Positions 8,786 to 16,360 of a DNA stretch of 64,000 nt are shown here, piece after piece (positions within the stretch are counted from its first letter, which is position 1; every line of letters begins with the position of its first letter). Source of the stretch: Phocaeicola dorei (GTDB taxonomy: Bacteria; Bacteroidota; Bacteroidia; Bacteroidales; Bacteroidaceae); assembly GCF_013009555.1 (NCBI RefSeq), contig NZ_CP046176.1:4743501-4807500 (forward strand), given 5' to 3'. The notes below the pieces were generated by a model that made no database searches, was not told where the DNA came from, and saw only the letters and a program-made list of their open reading frames with translations. The position numbers and the translations under genes were made by a program.

Positions 8786-9310
8786 CTAAATTTCCGAAAA
8801 CATCCCCAAGAAAGTCTTACCAATAGAAGTGTTCAATGCCTGTCTGCTGAATGCCTTGGCATCCTTCAAACTTATTTTATGACCATAAGCCACATTGGAA
8901 AGAAAGTCCTGTTCCCGGACAAGGAGTTGCTGATACATTTGTGGAAATTCGTCCATGTATTCATGGGCGGAGGAAACAAACTGCATATAACATATCAGGA
9001 GATTGCCATTCAGATGTTCGGGAAAACTGTTTATCACCCGTTCTATCGGATTCCTGTATTGCCTTAAAAACTCATTCCAATCCTTGTCAGCCAAGGAATA
9101 CATTTCACAAGAAATCTGCGAGTCGGGGAAAAAACGCATTCTGACAACCGCATCAATCAGTTTCTTTTTGGAAGGAAAGTAGTGTATGACAGCCCCTTTG
9201 GATTTATGCACGGCGACAGCCACATCGCAGAATGAGGTCTGCTTCATTCCTTTTGTGATGAATAACCTGTATGCCTCCTCTATAATCCGCTGTTTCAAAT
9301 TCGGGTCCAT
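8786..9310 (-). CDS. TetR/AcrR-family regulator
   Basis: 174 aa when started at MDPNLKQRIIEEAYRLF, the usual beginning of a TetR helix-turn-helix domain. The helix-turn-helix runs through TSFCDVAVAVHKSKGAVIHY and is followed by FPSKKKLIDAVV. The C-terminal ligand domain is not recognisable to a known inducer class. A longer in-frame start at 9439 would add 43 residues that look unlike TetR and would place the structured leader inside the coding region. The gene points towards rteA across 196 bases that contain the CCGAC palindrome, so rteA is a natural target. The promoter at 9514-9545 and a two-hairpin leader precede it. Confidence 0.8.
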   Translation of the reverse strand: MDPNLKQRIIEEAYRLFITKGMKQTSFCDVAVAVHKSKGAVIHYFPSKKKLIDAVVRMRFFPDSQISCEMYSLADKDWNEFLRQYRNPIERVINSFPEHLNGNLLICYMQFVSSAHEYMDEFPQMYQQLLVREQDFLSNVAYGHKISLKDAKAFSRQALNTSIGKTFLGMFSEI

Positions 9311-9332
9311 CCTACTGCCTATATTATAAAAA

Positions 9333-9420
9333 ATAGCACAGATGCAATCAACACCCCAACGCGGTAGTGAAATACCTAGAGATGATGCTGACGCACCTGT
9401 GCTATATATTTTAATATAGC
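9333..9420 (-). promoter_or_regulatory. two mutually exclusive RNA hairpins in a tetR leader
   Basis: On the minus-strand transcript, GCUAUAU and AUAUAGC (9420-9401) form a first hairpin. The 3' arm of that hairpin overlaps the 5' arm of a longer stem: ATAGCACAG (9405-9397) pairs perfectly with CTGTGCTAT (9341-9333). The second stem encloses three possible sub-hairpins (GGTGC/GCATC, GGTA/TACC, GGTG/CATC) and is followed at once by five U residues, then the tetR start 23 bases on. This looks like an attenuator or ligand-responsive leader. No known riboswitch class is recognised. Confidence 0.5.
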
Positions 9421-9513
9421 GCAAGCCGTCATATTCCATCTTATCTCTTTGAAATTTTCCACTTTTCGTTTGGAAGATGATATATGATACTATACTATGT
9501 CGTTTTAACAGCG

Positions 9514-9545
9514 CAAAAATACGTTATTTATCGTTTATTTCCAAA
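9514..9545 (-). promoter_or_regulatory. promoter of the 8786-9310 tetR gene
   Basis: Minus strand: -33 TTTG (9545-9542), 20-base spacer, -7 TATTTTTG (9521-9514). This matches the Bacteroidota consensus TTTG-N19-21-TAnnTTTG. Transcription would begin near 9507, leaving a leader of about 200 bases before the start at 9310. It abuts the stop codon of the ketoacyl synthase gene. Confidence 0.7.
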
Positions 9546-9546
9546 T

Positions 9547-10686
9547 TTATACGACACTTAATAGCACTGTTCCATAAGAAAAGCGTCCACTTTCAGGGAC
9601 AAGCAGCAGTATTTTTTCTCCCGGCACGAGCTTATGTGTCTTCCAGAATTGATCCAGAATTGCAAATATGGCTGCTGAAGCAATATTTCCGACTTCCGGC
9701 AAATTAGTGAACCATTTGCTCTCGTCGATTCCAATCCCCACTTGTTCAAGCTCATTTATTATTTTATCATAAAAAAACATGGAAGAAACGTGAGGAAGAA
9801 CATAGGAAATTGTATCCGGCAATACATTATGTTTTTCAAGACAATACTTAATGTGCTTAGCCCAATATCGTACAGCACAGTTTCCCAGCAGTTTTACATC
9901 TTGTTTTACAACAAACAGTGAACGGTCTATCCTTTCCTGACTGCTGAATGATTTCCAACTTTTCAACTCCCCGTCATCTTTACTCTCTGCTCCCATAAAC
10001 ATACACGTGGGCAATTCATTTGCAAATGAAGTCATTTCTACCCACTCAACTTTTAAAGCCTTTTCCTTACCCGGTTGATTCTGAAGCAATACAGCACTGG
10101 CGCCATCGCTCAACATAAAACGCAAAAAATCTTTCTCCAGTGCCATATAGGGCTGTGTTCCTATATCGGCACATTTTTCATATTCAATATCATAGTTCTT
10201 TGAAAGCAGTGTAGCCGAAGTCAATTCTGAAGTACTACATATCGCATTCTTTTTTTCTCCTGATAAAATACCCCAAAAGGCGGTTTTAAATGCCTGAAGG
10301 CATGACAAGCAGATACCTGAAGCAGAAAAGATTTCCATCGGCTTGTTTTTCAGCAATCCGTGAACCATAGAAGCATGGGACGGAAGCATCTGATCCGGAC
10401 TTGAGGTTGCACATGCCAACAATTCAATATCCGACTCCGAAACAGAAGAATCCTGTAACAGCTTCCGTATTGAATCAGCCGCCATTTCCGCATTTGTATG
10501 CGTTATTTCCTGTCTTTTTGTGAGTGCATAATAACGTTGTTTGATACCATTCTGCTTTAAGATGACAGGCTTAACTCTTGAATGTTTTCCTGCAATCAAT
10601 CCTAAAAACTCTTCCATGTCCTCATTAGAGACCGGTTTATTAGGGAAATAACAAGATGTTCCCGTAATAAAAACATCATTTTTCAT
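9547..10686 (-). CDS. 3-oxoacyl-ACP synthase III-like enzyme
   Basis: 379 aa, thiolase fold of the FabH/KAS III class, which condenses an acyl-CoA or acyl donor with malonyl-ACP. The catalytic triad is visible: Cys126 in SASGICLSC (FabH has VSAAC), His299 in LPHVSS and Asn334 in VGNIASAA. LSDGASAVLL at 192-201 matches the family's GDGAxAVVL strand. It starts 4 bases after the upstream tetR gene, so the two are one transcription unit. No ACP, ketoreductase or thioesterase accompanies it, so it probably draws on host fatty acid intermediates to make a small product. That product could be the ligand of one of the flanking TetR proteins; this is inference only. Confidence 0.75.
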   Translation of the reverse strand: MKNDVFITGTSCYFPNKPVSNEDMEEFLGLIAGKHSRVKPVILKQNGIKQRYYALTKRQEITHTNAEMAADSIRKLLQDSSVSESDIELLACATSSPDQMLPSHASMVHGLLKNKPMEIFSASGICLSCLQAFKTAFWGILSGEKKNAICSTSELTSATLLSKNYDIEYEKCADIGTQPYMALEKDFLRFMLSDGASAVLLQNQPGKEKALKVEWVEMTSFANELPTCMFMGAESKDDGELKSWKSFSSQERIDRSLFVVKQDVKLLGNCAVRYWAKHIKYCLEKHNVLPDTISYVLPHVSSMFFYDKIINELEQVGIGIDESKWFTNLPEVGNIASAAIFAILDQFWKTHKLVPGEKILLLVPESGRFSYGTVLLSVV

Positions 10687-10690
10687 TTTC

Positions 10691-11314
10691 TTACTTGTTT
10701 TTAATTAGAAAATATATAAAGTACAATTGTTCTCTTAAGGAATTCACATCTAATCCATTTCTTAATGCATCCTGATATGATTTACCCAAGAAAATCAATC
10801 TGATTTGTTGAACAAGCAAATCTGTATTGCAAGAGCTGCGTATCTCACCGTCCTTTTGTGCTTTGACAACAACCTGTCTTAACTGCGCCATCTCATTTTT
10901 TTCAATCTCACTCAGCATCTGGTGAAATCCGGGATAATATTTTTCAGCCTGCAAAATCAGACTCATATACGCACGCGTACCATTAATATTAGCTTCCGGC
11001 ATGACAAACTGAGAAAGTCTATCCATTGCTTTTGCAATGTTGTCAACATATTGATTGAAGTATTCGAATAAAGACAAACCTGACAGATTATCTGACGCAT
11101 GTTTTACCCGCTGCACGTCTAAAATATAAACGTTGATGACATCTATAAACAATTCCTGTTTTGTCGGATAATGATAAGAAGTACAGCCTCTTGACAGATT
11201 AAGGCTTTTCTCTATATCCTTTAGGGGGACCATGCTGTAATCTTTTGTCAGAAACTGTTTGAATGCAGTCTCCCTTATTAAAGCTTTTGTTTCTGAACCT
11301 TTTGTTCCTTTCAT
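10691..11314 (-). CDS. TetR/AcrR-family regulator in operon with KAS III-like gene
   Basis: 207 aa. The N-terminal helix-turn-helix reads VPLKDIEKSLNLSRGCTSYHY, followed by PTKQELFIDVI as in the TetR family. The C-terminal domain is helical and of unknown specificity. It is first in a two-gene unit with the ketoacyl synthase. A -7 box, TACTTTTG, lies 22 bases upstream of its ATG. It is not closely similar to the TetR protein at 8786-9310, so the two probably read different signals or sites. Confidence 0.8.
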   Translation of the reverse strand: MKGTKGSETKALIRETAFKQFLTKDYSMVPLKDIEKSLNLSRGCTSYHYPTKQELFIDVINVYILDVQRVKHASDNLSGLSLFEYFNQYVDNIAKAMDRLSQFVMPEANINGTRAYMSLILQAEKYYPGFHQMLSEIEKNEMAQLRQVVVKAQKDGEIRSSCNTDLLVQQIRLIFLGKSYQDALRNGLDVNSLREQLYFIYFLIKNK

Positions 11315-11336
11315 GATAATCTTTTTTAGTATTACA

Positions 11337-11344
11337 CAAAAGTA
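11337..11344 (-). promoter_or_regulatory. -7 box for tetR-KAS operon
   Basis: TACTTTTG on the minus strand fits TAnnTTTG and lies 22 bases upstream of the start at 11314. No clear -33 TTTG lies at the expected spacing. The stretch 11315-11809 contains no convincing gene; it holds this box and the two operator-like sites at 11530 and 11667. Confidence 0.5.
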
Positions 11345-11529
11345 GTTTTTTTAGATGAAAATACATTTGGTTTTTAATATTATTAAATATGTATGCATTT
11401 TCAGATAAACTAAATGAACCAAAGGCTTTTATAAATCAATAAACACTTTCATGATACCTTATCGCAACATATTTTTATCCATAATTTCCTGTACCATCAT
11501 AATTTTGGCTATATTTGTTTTCAAATAAG

Positions 11530-11541
11530 CCGATTAGTCGG
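11530..11541. promoter_or_regulatory. TetR-type operator-like palindrome
   Basis: CCGATTAGTCGG, with right flank GGTTTGTT shared with the rteA operator. A plus-strand -7 box, TATATTTG, lies at 11510-11517, about 12 bases to the left, so the site could control a short plus-strand transcript or a minus-strand promoter with a poor -7 box. No gene is seen downstream on the plus strand. Confidence 0.5.
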
Positions 11542-11666
11542 TTTGTTCGGCATAGAGGAACCCAAACAGAAAGTGGAATTTCAAAACAGAGATGTTCCTC
11601 TATGTCTTTGTTATTCCATCTTCCGGCAACCGAATTCTATCCCTGTTCCGCCATATCCCTAAAAAA

Positions 11667-11702
11667 TACCGACCGGATGGTATTTTTTTTACGGCAAAAG
11701 TA
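11667..11702 (-). promoter_or_regulatory. promoter-like -7 box with degenerate TetR-type operator
   Basis: Minus strand: TACTTTTG (11702-11695) followed after 12 bases by the imperfect palindrome TACCATCCGGTCGGTA (11682-11667). The layout (-7 box, T-rich spacer, operator) matches the rteA and 12948 sites. A transcript from here would run towards the tetR-KAS operon with a leader of over 300 bases. Confidence 0.45.
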
Positions 11703-11809
11703 TAAATATATACCATAAAAACAAAGGGAAAAGCCAATTATGCATTCTATCGACAAAGAAATGCCTATGAAATATACATAATCCGCTTTTCCCTATGAGA
11801 AACATTATG

Positions 11810-12796
11810 TTACCGGCTTATCTTGAGCATCTTCATCTTAACCTGTACTCCCTGTGAGTTTAAAACACGAACCGGTGTCTTTTCTCCGGCTTTCAAATAG
11901 AACAGAAGATAATCCTTCGCACGCTGGGACTCGAAGAAACCTTTTTCGCGATATTCGGCAATCCACCTCTGAATCATCGGAATCTGCCAACGGTTCATCA
12001 AAATATAGTAGCCGAAATAATACTCCAAATCGCTCAGGAAAATATTGAGTTTCAGGTAATCCCACCAGAACTGTTCTTTCTTTTTGCTTTTGGCATTGAG
12101 TATGATAACCTGATGTTCATAAGTGTCACGAGGATTTTCCCAATCTTGTTGCGAAACAAATACATCGGGAACCACATTATCGGCATGGTCCTTTGCCGGA
12201 ATAAAGGGAGATAAGGATTCTATTGAATCCTTTATCTTTCCATATAAGGACGGTTCGTACTCCTTGTTGTACAGCATAACATCCCGCAAACGGGTGGAAG
12301 TGAGATGGGTTACCACGGAACGTCCTACCACACAATGATCCGGAACAGTCATTACCGATGCCAAACGTTTCATAAATCTGATTTCCGCTTTTGCCTGTTC
12401 TTCCTTATCCGGTCTCTTGAAAGGATAATCTGACCAGGCAATCTTCCGCATCCCCAGATGCAGGTCTGTAAGCTGCAACCCCGCATAAGCACAGAAAATG
12501 GAAGCACGAATTATCTTGAAGATAGGGGTACGGTCACCCTCGTGAGCCACGTAAGGCAGGTCTTCCACGCCAAAAAGCATTTCATTTTCCGCTATCAAAT
12601 CGGCAGAGACCGTCTTGCCTTCTTCCAAGCGTCCCTTAATCTTGAAGTTACGCTTTTGGTATCCCCAAGTGTGAACAGGCCGCGTAGCTATCAGTGCCAC
12701 ACAATAATTGCCGTTTTGCGGTGTGAAATCTACATTTTGCGGTGTTGCATTGAGCATTAACTCGTTCAGCAACTTAATCTTTTGGGTATAGTCCAT
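11810..12796 (-). CDS. uncharacterised 328-aa ICE protein
   Basis: I do not recognise a domain. The protein is soluble and has no signal peptide or membrane segment. It is rich in aromatic and basic residues in its C-terminal half (for example WWDYLKLNIFLSDLEYYFGYY). Base composition matches the neighbouring ICE backbone and the start at 12796 is clear. A promoter-operator unit at 12948-12977 lies upstream with a leader of about 160 bases. The shared operator suggests it belongs to the same TetR-controlled set as rteA and vgrG. Confidence 0.7.
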   Translation of the reverse strand: MDYTQKIKLLNELMLNATPQNVDFTPQNGNYCVALIATRPVHTWGYQKRNFKIKGRLEEGKTVSADLIAENEMLFGVEDLPYVAHEGDRTPIFKIIRASIFCAYAGLQLTDLHLGMRKIAWSDYPFKRPDKEEQAKAEIRFMKRLASVMTVPDHCVVGRSVVTHLTSTRLRDVMLYNKEYEPSLYGKIKDSIESLSPFIPAKDHADNVVPDVFVSQQDWENPRDTYEHQVIILNAKSKKKEQFWWDYLKLNIFLSDLEYYFGYYILMNRWQIPMIQRWIAEYREKGFFESQRAKDYLLFYLKAGEKTPVRVLNSQGVQVKMKMLKISR

Positions 12797-12947
12797 AAAC
12801 TATTGGTTTTAAGTGAAACATTTTGTTAACAGTGCAAATGTAGGCATCAAGTTTCGTACCGGAGTTCCGTTTTTCGTCGAAAATCACTGCAACCTCAATA
12901 ATATATTCTATTTTCATTCGAGCAAACACTTTCCGTTCGGCAACAAA

Positions 12948-12977
12948 CCGATTAACGGGTCTGTTTTTGCAAATATA
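12948..12977 (-). promoter_or_regulatory. promoter -7 box with degenerate TetR-type operator
   Basis: Minus strand: TATATTTG (12977-12970), then 10 bases, then the palindrome relative CCCGTTAATCGG (12959-12948). The left flank AACCGA and right flank TCTGTTTTTGC align with the rteA site at about 14 of 20 positions. The stretch 12797-13115 has no gene; this is the only signal seen there. Confidence 0.5.
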
Positions 12978-13115
12978 TCTTTTTCCTTTTAAACAAGAGG
13001 AAAATACAGGATTTATTTTTCAGAAAACAATACATAAACAGGCTACGCAATCGATCCGCAATAAAAAGGGAGCATAAAAGAACGGTGGCAAAGGATACTA
13101 GAATCTGACGGGAGA

Positions 13116-13667
13116 CTATAAGAACGAGATTTCCGCATCCGGCAATACATCGGAAATATTTTCAACCGGATTGATGGAAATTTTAGCAGCATGTAACCAA
13201 GACAACTTTTGCTTTAGTTTTTGCATCCAAATACTCATACGGACCTTATGTCCTTTTTCATCTGCCACATCCAGTTCTATACAGGCAATAATGACTATCT
13301 TTTTCTGCCCGTCAAGCAGCAACCGGTTAATCCGGGTGAAAAAATCTTCATCGTTGGTTGAGAAACGTGCCGCATTGGTTGCCGTGGCAATCGTGTCCCT
13401 GACTTTGACAGCAATCCTGCGCATCAACTCGTCGCCTTTTGCCTGAAAAACCTCCTGAGTCTCCGCATCGTGCGTATGCCCCCTGTAATTCTTCACCTCG
13501 ACCAGAAACAGCTGTCTGTTATCGTGAATGCCCAAGAAGTCCACCGCCTTGGTAGGTTGCAAGGCATTGCTTACCTTTTTGTGTGCCAAATGTTCATCAT
13601 ACTTGACAACAGCCCATTGGGGAGAGCTGAACTTGAAGCTTATACCGCTTTCCTGAAAATTACTCAT
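13116..13667 (-). CDS. PD-(D/E)XK nuclease-like protein
   Basis: 183 aa, started at MSNFQESGIS (13667) because the ATG 14 codons further up would lie deep inside the preceding gene. It has the signature of a PD-(D/E)XK nuclease: D43 in AVDFLG, then E57-V-K59 in FLVEVKNY, with a preceding hydrophobic strand. The start overlaps the stop of the ATPase gene by 8 bases, so the two are translationally coupled. An ABC-type ATPase followed by a nuclease-like effector is an arrangement found in several anti-phage systems (Septu, PARIS and OLD-like modules are examples), but this pairing matches none that I can name. DNA cleavage is inferred from the motif only. Confidence 0.7.
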   Translation of the reverse strand: MSNFQESGISFKFSSPQWAVVKYDEHLAHKKVSNALQPTKAVDFLGIHDNRQLFLVEVKNYRGHTHDAETQEVFQAKGDELMRRIAVKVRDTIATATNAARFSTNDEDFFTRINRLLLDGQKKIVIIACIELDVADEKGHKVRMSIWMQKLKQKLSWLHAAKISINPVENISDVLPDAEISFL

Positions 13668-14697
13668 ATCTGTTGATGAATTGCTGTTCCAAATCGTAAA
13701 AAGCCGCATATTCCTCCAATATCGGATTGTTCTGTATGCCTGCCAAGGTGTCGCTTTCCTCTACCATAATTCCCTTATCTTCTTTTTTCAAGCCGAAGAA
13801 CTTGACGGATATGTTCGTGTGCTCCTTGTATTCGGAATAGAGAGAAAGCGTATGTGTAAGCAGGTAGTCGTGAGTGGCAACAAAAATCTGCAAGCCGCAT
13901 TTCTGAAGCACACGGATAAACTTTGCCACGACTTTCACAAGAGCCGGATTCAGGTTGGCTTCGGGCTCGTCCCAGAACAGGATGGTGTCCGCATTGATTT
14001 CCCCATTCAGTATGAGGTACAAGATGGAAGCCAGCTTGCGGAGTCCTTCTGCCACCAAGTGCGCTTCCATGTTTCCGCTTTCCGTCTGTATATAGAAGCG
14101 TCCGTTCATCTGCAATACTTTGAACTGCAATTCCTGCTCCAGCAACTCGATAGCCGGTTTCAACGGATTGTCTTCCGACTCACGCAATATGGGGAGTGAC
14201 AACGCGTGCGCCAGATTGATATACGTTTGGTCAAATGAGATTTCACGTTTACTGCTCAAACCGATAAAGCCTTCGAACAAAGAGAACATCTCACGTGGGG
14301 GAATATAGATAAAGTGGCGGTCGTCCCACTTTTCGTCCGTTTCTAATTTTACAGTTGTTTTGGATGCGGATGAGAAGCTGTATTGCAACAGTTTGCCGTC
14401 TATCGTGACTGTAATGTTTGCCCTGCCTGAAGGCACTCCCTTGTTGACCAGGTTGCCTATGACATCCGGCTTGAAATAAAATATCATGTCTTCCGCCAAG
14501 ATATACTCAAACTGTTCCTTGGAAGCTGAGTTCTTGCCGAGGAAGTCATGGCGTGCCTGCAAAGTTGCCGCCAAGCATTTGAGAACGTGCGTCTTGCCCG
14601 TACCATTCTTGCCAATAAGGACGTTTATCCCTTTGGTGAAATCAAACCGGGTATTTGCAAAGCCTGTAAAATCAGTTAATAATATGCTGTTAATCAT
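13660..14697 (-). CDS. AAA/ABC-type ATPase (OLD/RecF-like, AAA_21)
   Basis: 345 aa. Walker A GKNGTGKT at 29-36, directly after an N-terminal strand typical of SMC/RecF/OLD ATPases. Walker B ILFWDEPEANL with D243-E244, signature-like VAEGLRKLAS at 215-224 and switch His276 in VATHDYLL. The inserted region between the Walker motifs is about 200 residues, as in single-chain AAA_21 ATPases. No Toprim domain is present, unlike classical OLD nucleases; the nuclease partner is instead the overlapping gene downstream. A consensus promoter lies 31 bases upstream, so the pair is its own transcription unit. Confidence 0.82.
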   Translation of the reverse strand: MINSILLTDFTGFANTRFDFTKGINVLIGKNGTGKTHVLKCLAATLQARHDFLGKNSASKEQFEYILAEDMIFYFKPDVIGNLVNKGVPSGRANITVTIDGKLLQYSFSSASKTTVKLETDEKWDDRHFIYIPPREMFSLFEGFIGLSSKREISFDQTYINLAHALSLPILRESEDNPLKPAIELLEQELQFKVLQMNGRFYIQTESGNMEAHLVAEGLRKLASILYLILNGEINADTILFWDEPEANLNPALVKVVAKFIRVLQKCGLQIFVATHDYLLTHTLSLYSEYKEHTNISVKFFGLKKEDKGIMVEESDTLAGIQNNPILEEYAAFYDLEQQFINRYE

Positions 14698-14728
14698 TGA
14701 ATATGTTTCATTTATAACTAAGTAACTA

Positions 14729-14759
14729 CAAAGGTAATTTAAAAAACGGAAGCGACAAA
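14729..14759 (-). promoter_or_regulatory. promoter of the ATPase-nuclease pair
   Basis: Minus strand: -33 TTTG (14759-14756), 19-base spacer, -7 TACCTTTG (14736-14729). This is an exact match to the Bacteroidota consensus and lies 31 bases upstream of the ATPase start. No operator of the CCGAC type is seen here. Confidence 0.75.
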
Positions 14760-14814
14760 CCCGGTTTTAAAAAAGTTATGATTATTAGGCTTATGTTTTA
14801 GAACTATCAATGAT

Positions 14815-15481
14815 TTGCCGATAGCACCGGAAGCCCGTATCATAGACGAAGCGAAACGGTGCAAGAGTACATTGGCACATGCCATCTGTAATCCGTTTTG
14901 GGATGATGCACCCCAACAGGAACCGAATGCGCATTATCCGGCAGATAAAGCGGATGTGTCCGGCAGTTCAGTTGCCAAAGCCACCGCCCGTGTGGCCTGT
15001 CTTCTGTCGTTTATACGCTCCTTGTATGAGAAGCATCCGGTTGTTGTAACCAAAGACGGAGTTGCTATTCCGGTAGGAAATATATGGAAGGAGAAGCAAT
15101 TGTATTCCATCTTGTTTGAAAGGGGAGAATTGCCTCTCGAGAAGTATATCACGACCCGTTTCAGCGGAGGGAAACTTGATCCAGCCTTATAGATGACACT
15201 CATGGATTTTCCCTTATTGACAATGAGAACCAAAACGAGTTTATTGATTCATTCCGCAAATTTGAAGAATTGGATTGGAATGCCATAGCAACGGACAATG
15301 GGTTGGATTATAAAACGTATAACAAGATCAAGAAAAGCAAGCGTTATTTTTCAGATAATGGAAGAAAGGCATTAAAAAATTCAGAATCACTCAGCGGAAC
15401 AGATGTTTTGGTTATGTGGATAATGATATTTTTTATGTGTTGAGGTTTGATTTGGACCATGAGTTGAGTGATGTGGAATAA
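14815..15481 (+). pseudogene. decayed gene, frameshifted at least twice
   Basis: Three segments in different frames read as one protein. 14815-15185 encodes a segment ending FSGGKLDPAL. One base shifted, the next segment reads LIDDTHGFSLID and continues to about 15385. A further shift gives RCFGYVDNDIFYVLRFDLDHELSDVE with a stop at 15479-15481. Coding character is clear in each part but no frame spans the region and no clear start codon is seen. The parent function is unknown to me. It is the only plus-strand coding trace in this part of the cargo. Confidence 0.55.
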
Positions 15482-15521
15482 TGTTTTATAGCCTTGGTAT
15501 TATTTTTATAGATATAGAAAG

Positions 15522-15587
15522 CTGTCCAAAAACTTATATCTTGTTTATACATACTATGCTATGTGTTCAATAAGAGTTCTTGGACAG
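15522..15587. repeat. 66-bp element with 8-bp inverted ends
   Basis: CTGTCCAA (15522-15529) and TTGGACAG (15580-15587) form perfect inverted ends, with extra partial pairing inside (AAACTT facing AAGAGTT). It may be a weak terminator or a remnant of a small mobile element. No gene is seen in 15482-15926. Confidence 0.45.
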
Positions 15588-15760
15588 TTTGAAGTATATC
15601 CTATCCCTTTTCTATTTAAAGTTTACTAAAAAGCAAGCAATTGCAAATTTATAAAGATTTGAATCCTGCTTATCTCCATATACATTCAAATCAAATGTGT
15701 AATTCAAAAAAGCTTCTTTGAAAAATAGAAATGTGCTTTCTATTTAAAAATCAAAAGTTC

Positions 15761-15941
15761 AGTCAACTATTTTTAGGGTAAGACAGTATAATTACGTGGA
15801 ATATTTCAGTGTCGTCCTACTTTAAAAGTCCTATGAATAGTAGATTCAAGAGTAGGACATGGAAGTTTGACTCACTGTCTTACTCTGTTCATCCAATATA
15901 CTGATGAAATAGTCAACCTGTGTCTGTCAGGGTAAGACAGT
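15761..15941. repeat. repeated copies of the 3' end of the immunity gene
   Basis: AGTCAAC...AGGGTAAGACAGT occurs at 15761-15787 and again at 15911-15941, where it covers the last codons and stop of the 15927-16349 gene. The core ACTGTCTTAC appears inverted at 15874-15883, and GTCCTACT is inverted as AGTAGGAC near 15813 and 15852. The pattern looks like leftovers of earlier immunity cassettes, or of recombination at the end of the Rhs locus. Confidence 0.45.
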
Positions 15942-16349
15942 TTTTATATCAATACATCGCTCATACTCGTTCATATTAAATGAATAGTTTATTTTTTCTA
16001 ATTTCAGCCTTAGCAAAACACCACACTGAAGTAATAATTTCACTAATTCTGATAGGAAAAAGTTTGCATCTTCCAATTTGTGTCCTGACCATTTTTTATC
16101 GTCAAAACAAAGATTTGCAACAAACTCCTTCTTTTTAGAAAAATATTTAGACTGATATACTCCAGTACTATCACAATAAGAAGTAATATCACCATTAAAA
16201 AATAAAAAAAGTTTAATTTGTTTGACGGCTTCATTGTCAAAATAATAAAAAGATTTTTTCAACATTCTACGAACTTCTCTTACTATAGGAGCAGTTGTAG
16301 TTTCTGCTAAATTGTTTCCACCGTAAACTACATTCAATATTATTTCCAT
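15927..16349 (-). CDS. putative immunity protein for the Rhs toxin
   Basis: 140 aa, cytoplasmic, no recognised domain. It begins 11 bases after the stop of the Rhs gene and is markedly AT-rich, like the Rhs C-terminal tip and unlike the Rhs core. Position directly downstream of a polymorphic toxin is the standard place for the cognate immunity gene. No signal peptide is seen, which fits a toxin acting in the cytoplasm. Function is inferred from context only. Confidence 0.6.
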   Translation of the reverse strand: MEIILNVVYGGNNLAETTTAPIVREVRRMLKKSFYYFDNEAVKQIKLFLFFNGDITSYCDSTGVYQSKYFSKKKEFVANLCFDDKKWSGHKLEDANFFLSELVKLLLQCGVLLRLKLEKINYSFNMNEYERCIDIKTVLP

Positions 16350-16360
16350 AAATTTTAAAA

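Noticed and set aside
9333..9405. Cloverleaf-like fold considered as a tRNA
   Set aside because: It lacks conserved tRNA bases (no GG in the D loop, no TTCRA in the T loop, no proper anticodon arm), and it lies directly before a tetR start codon.
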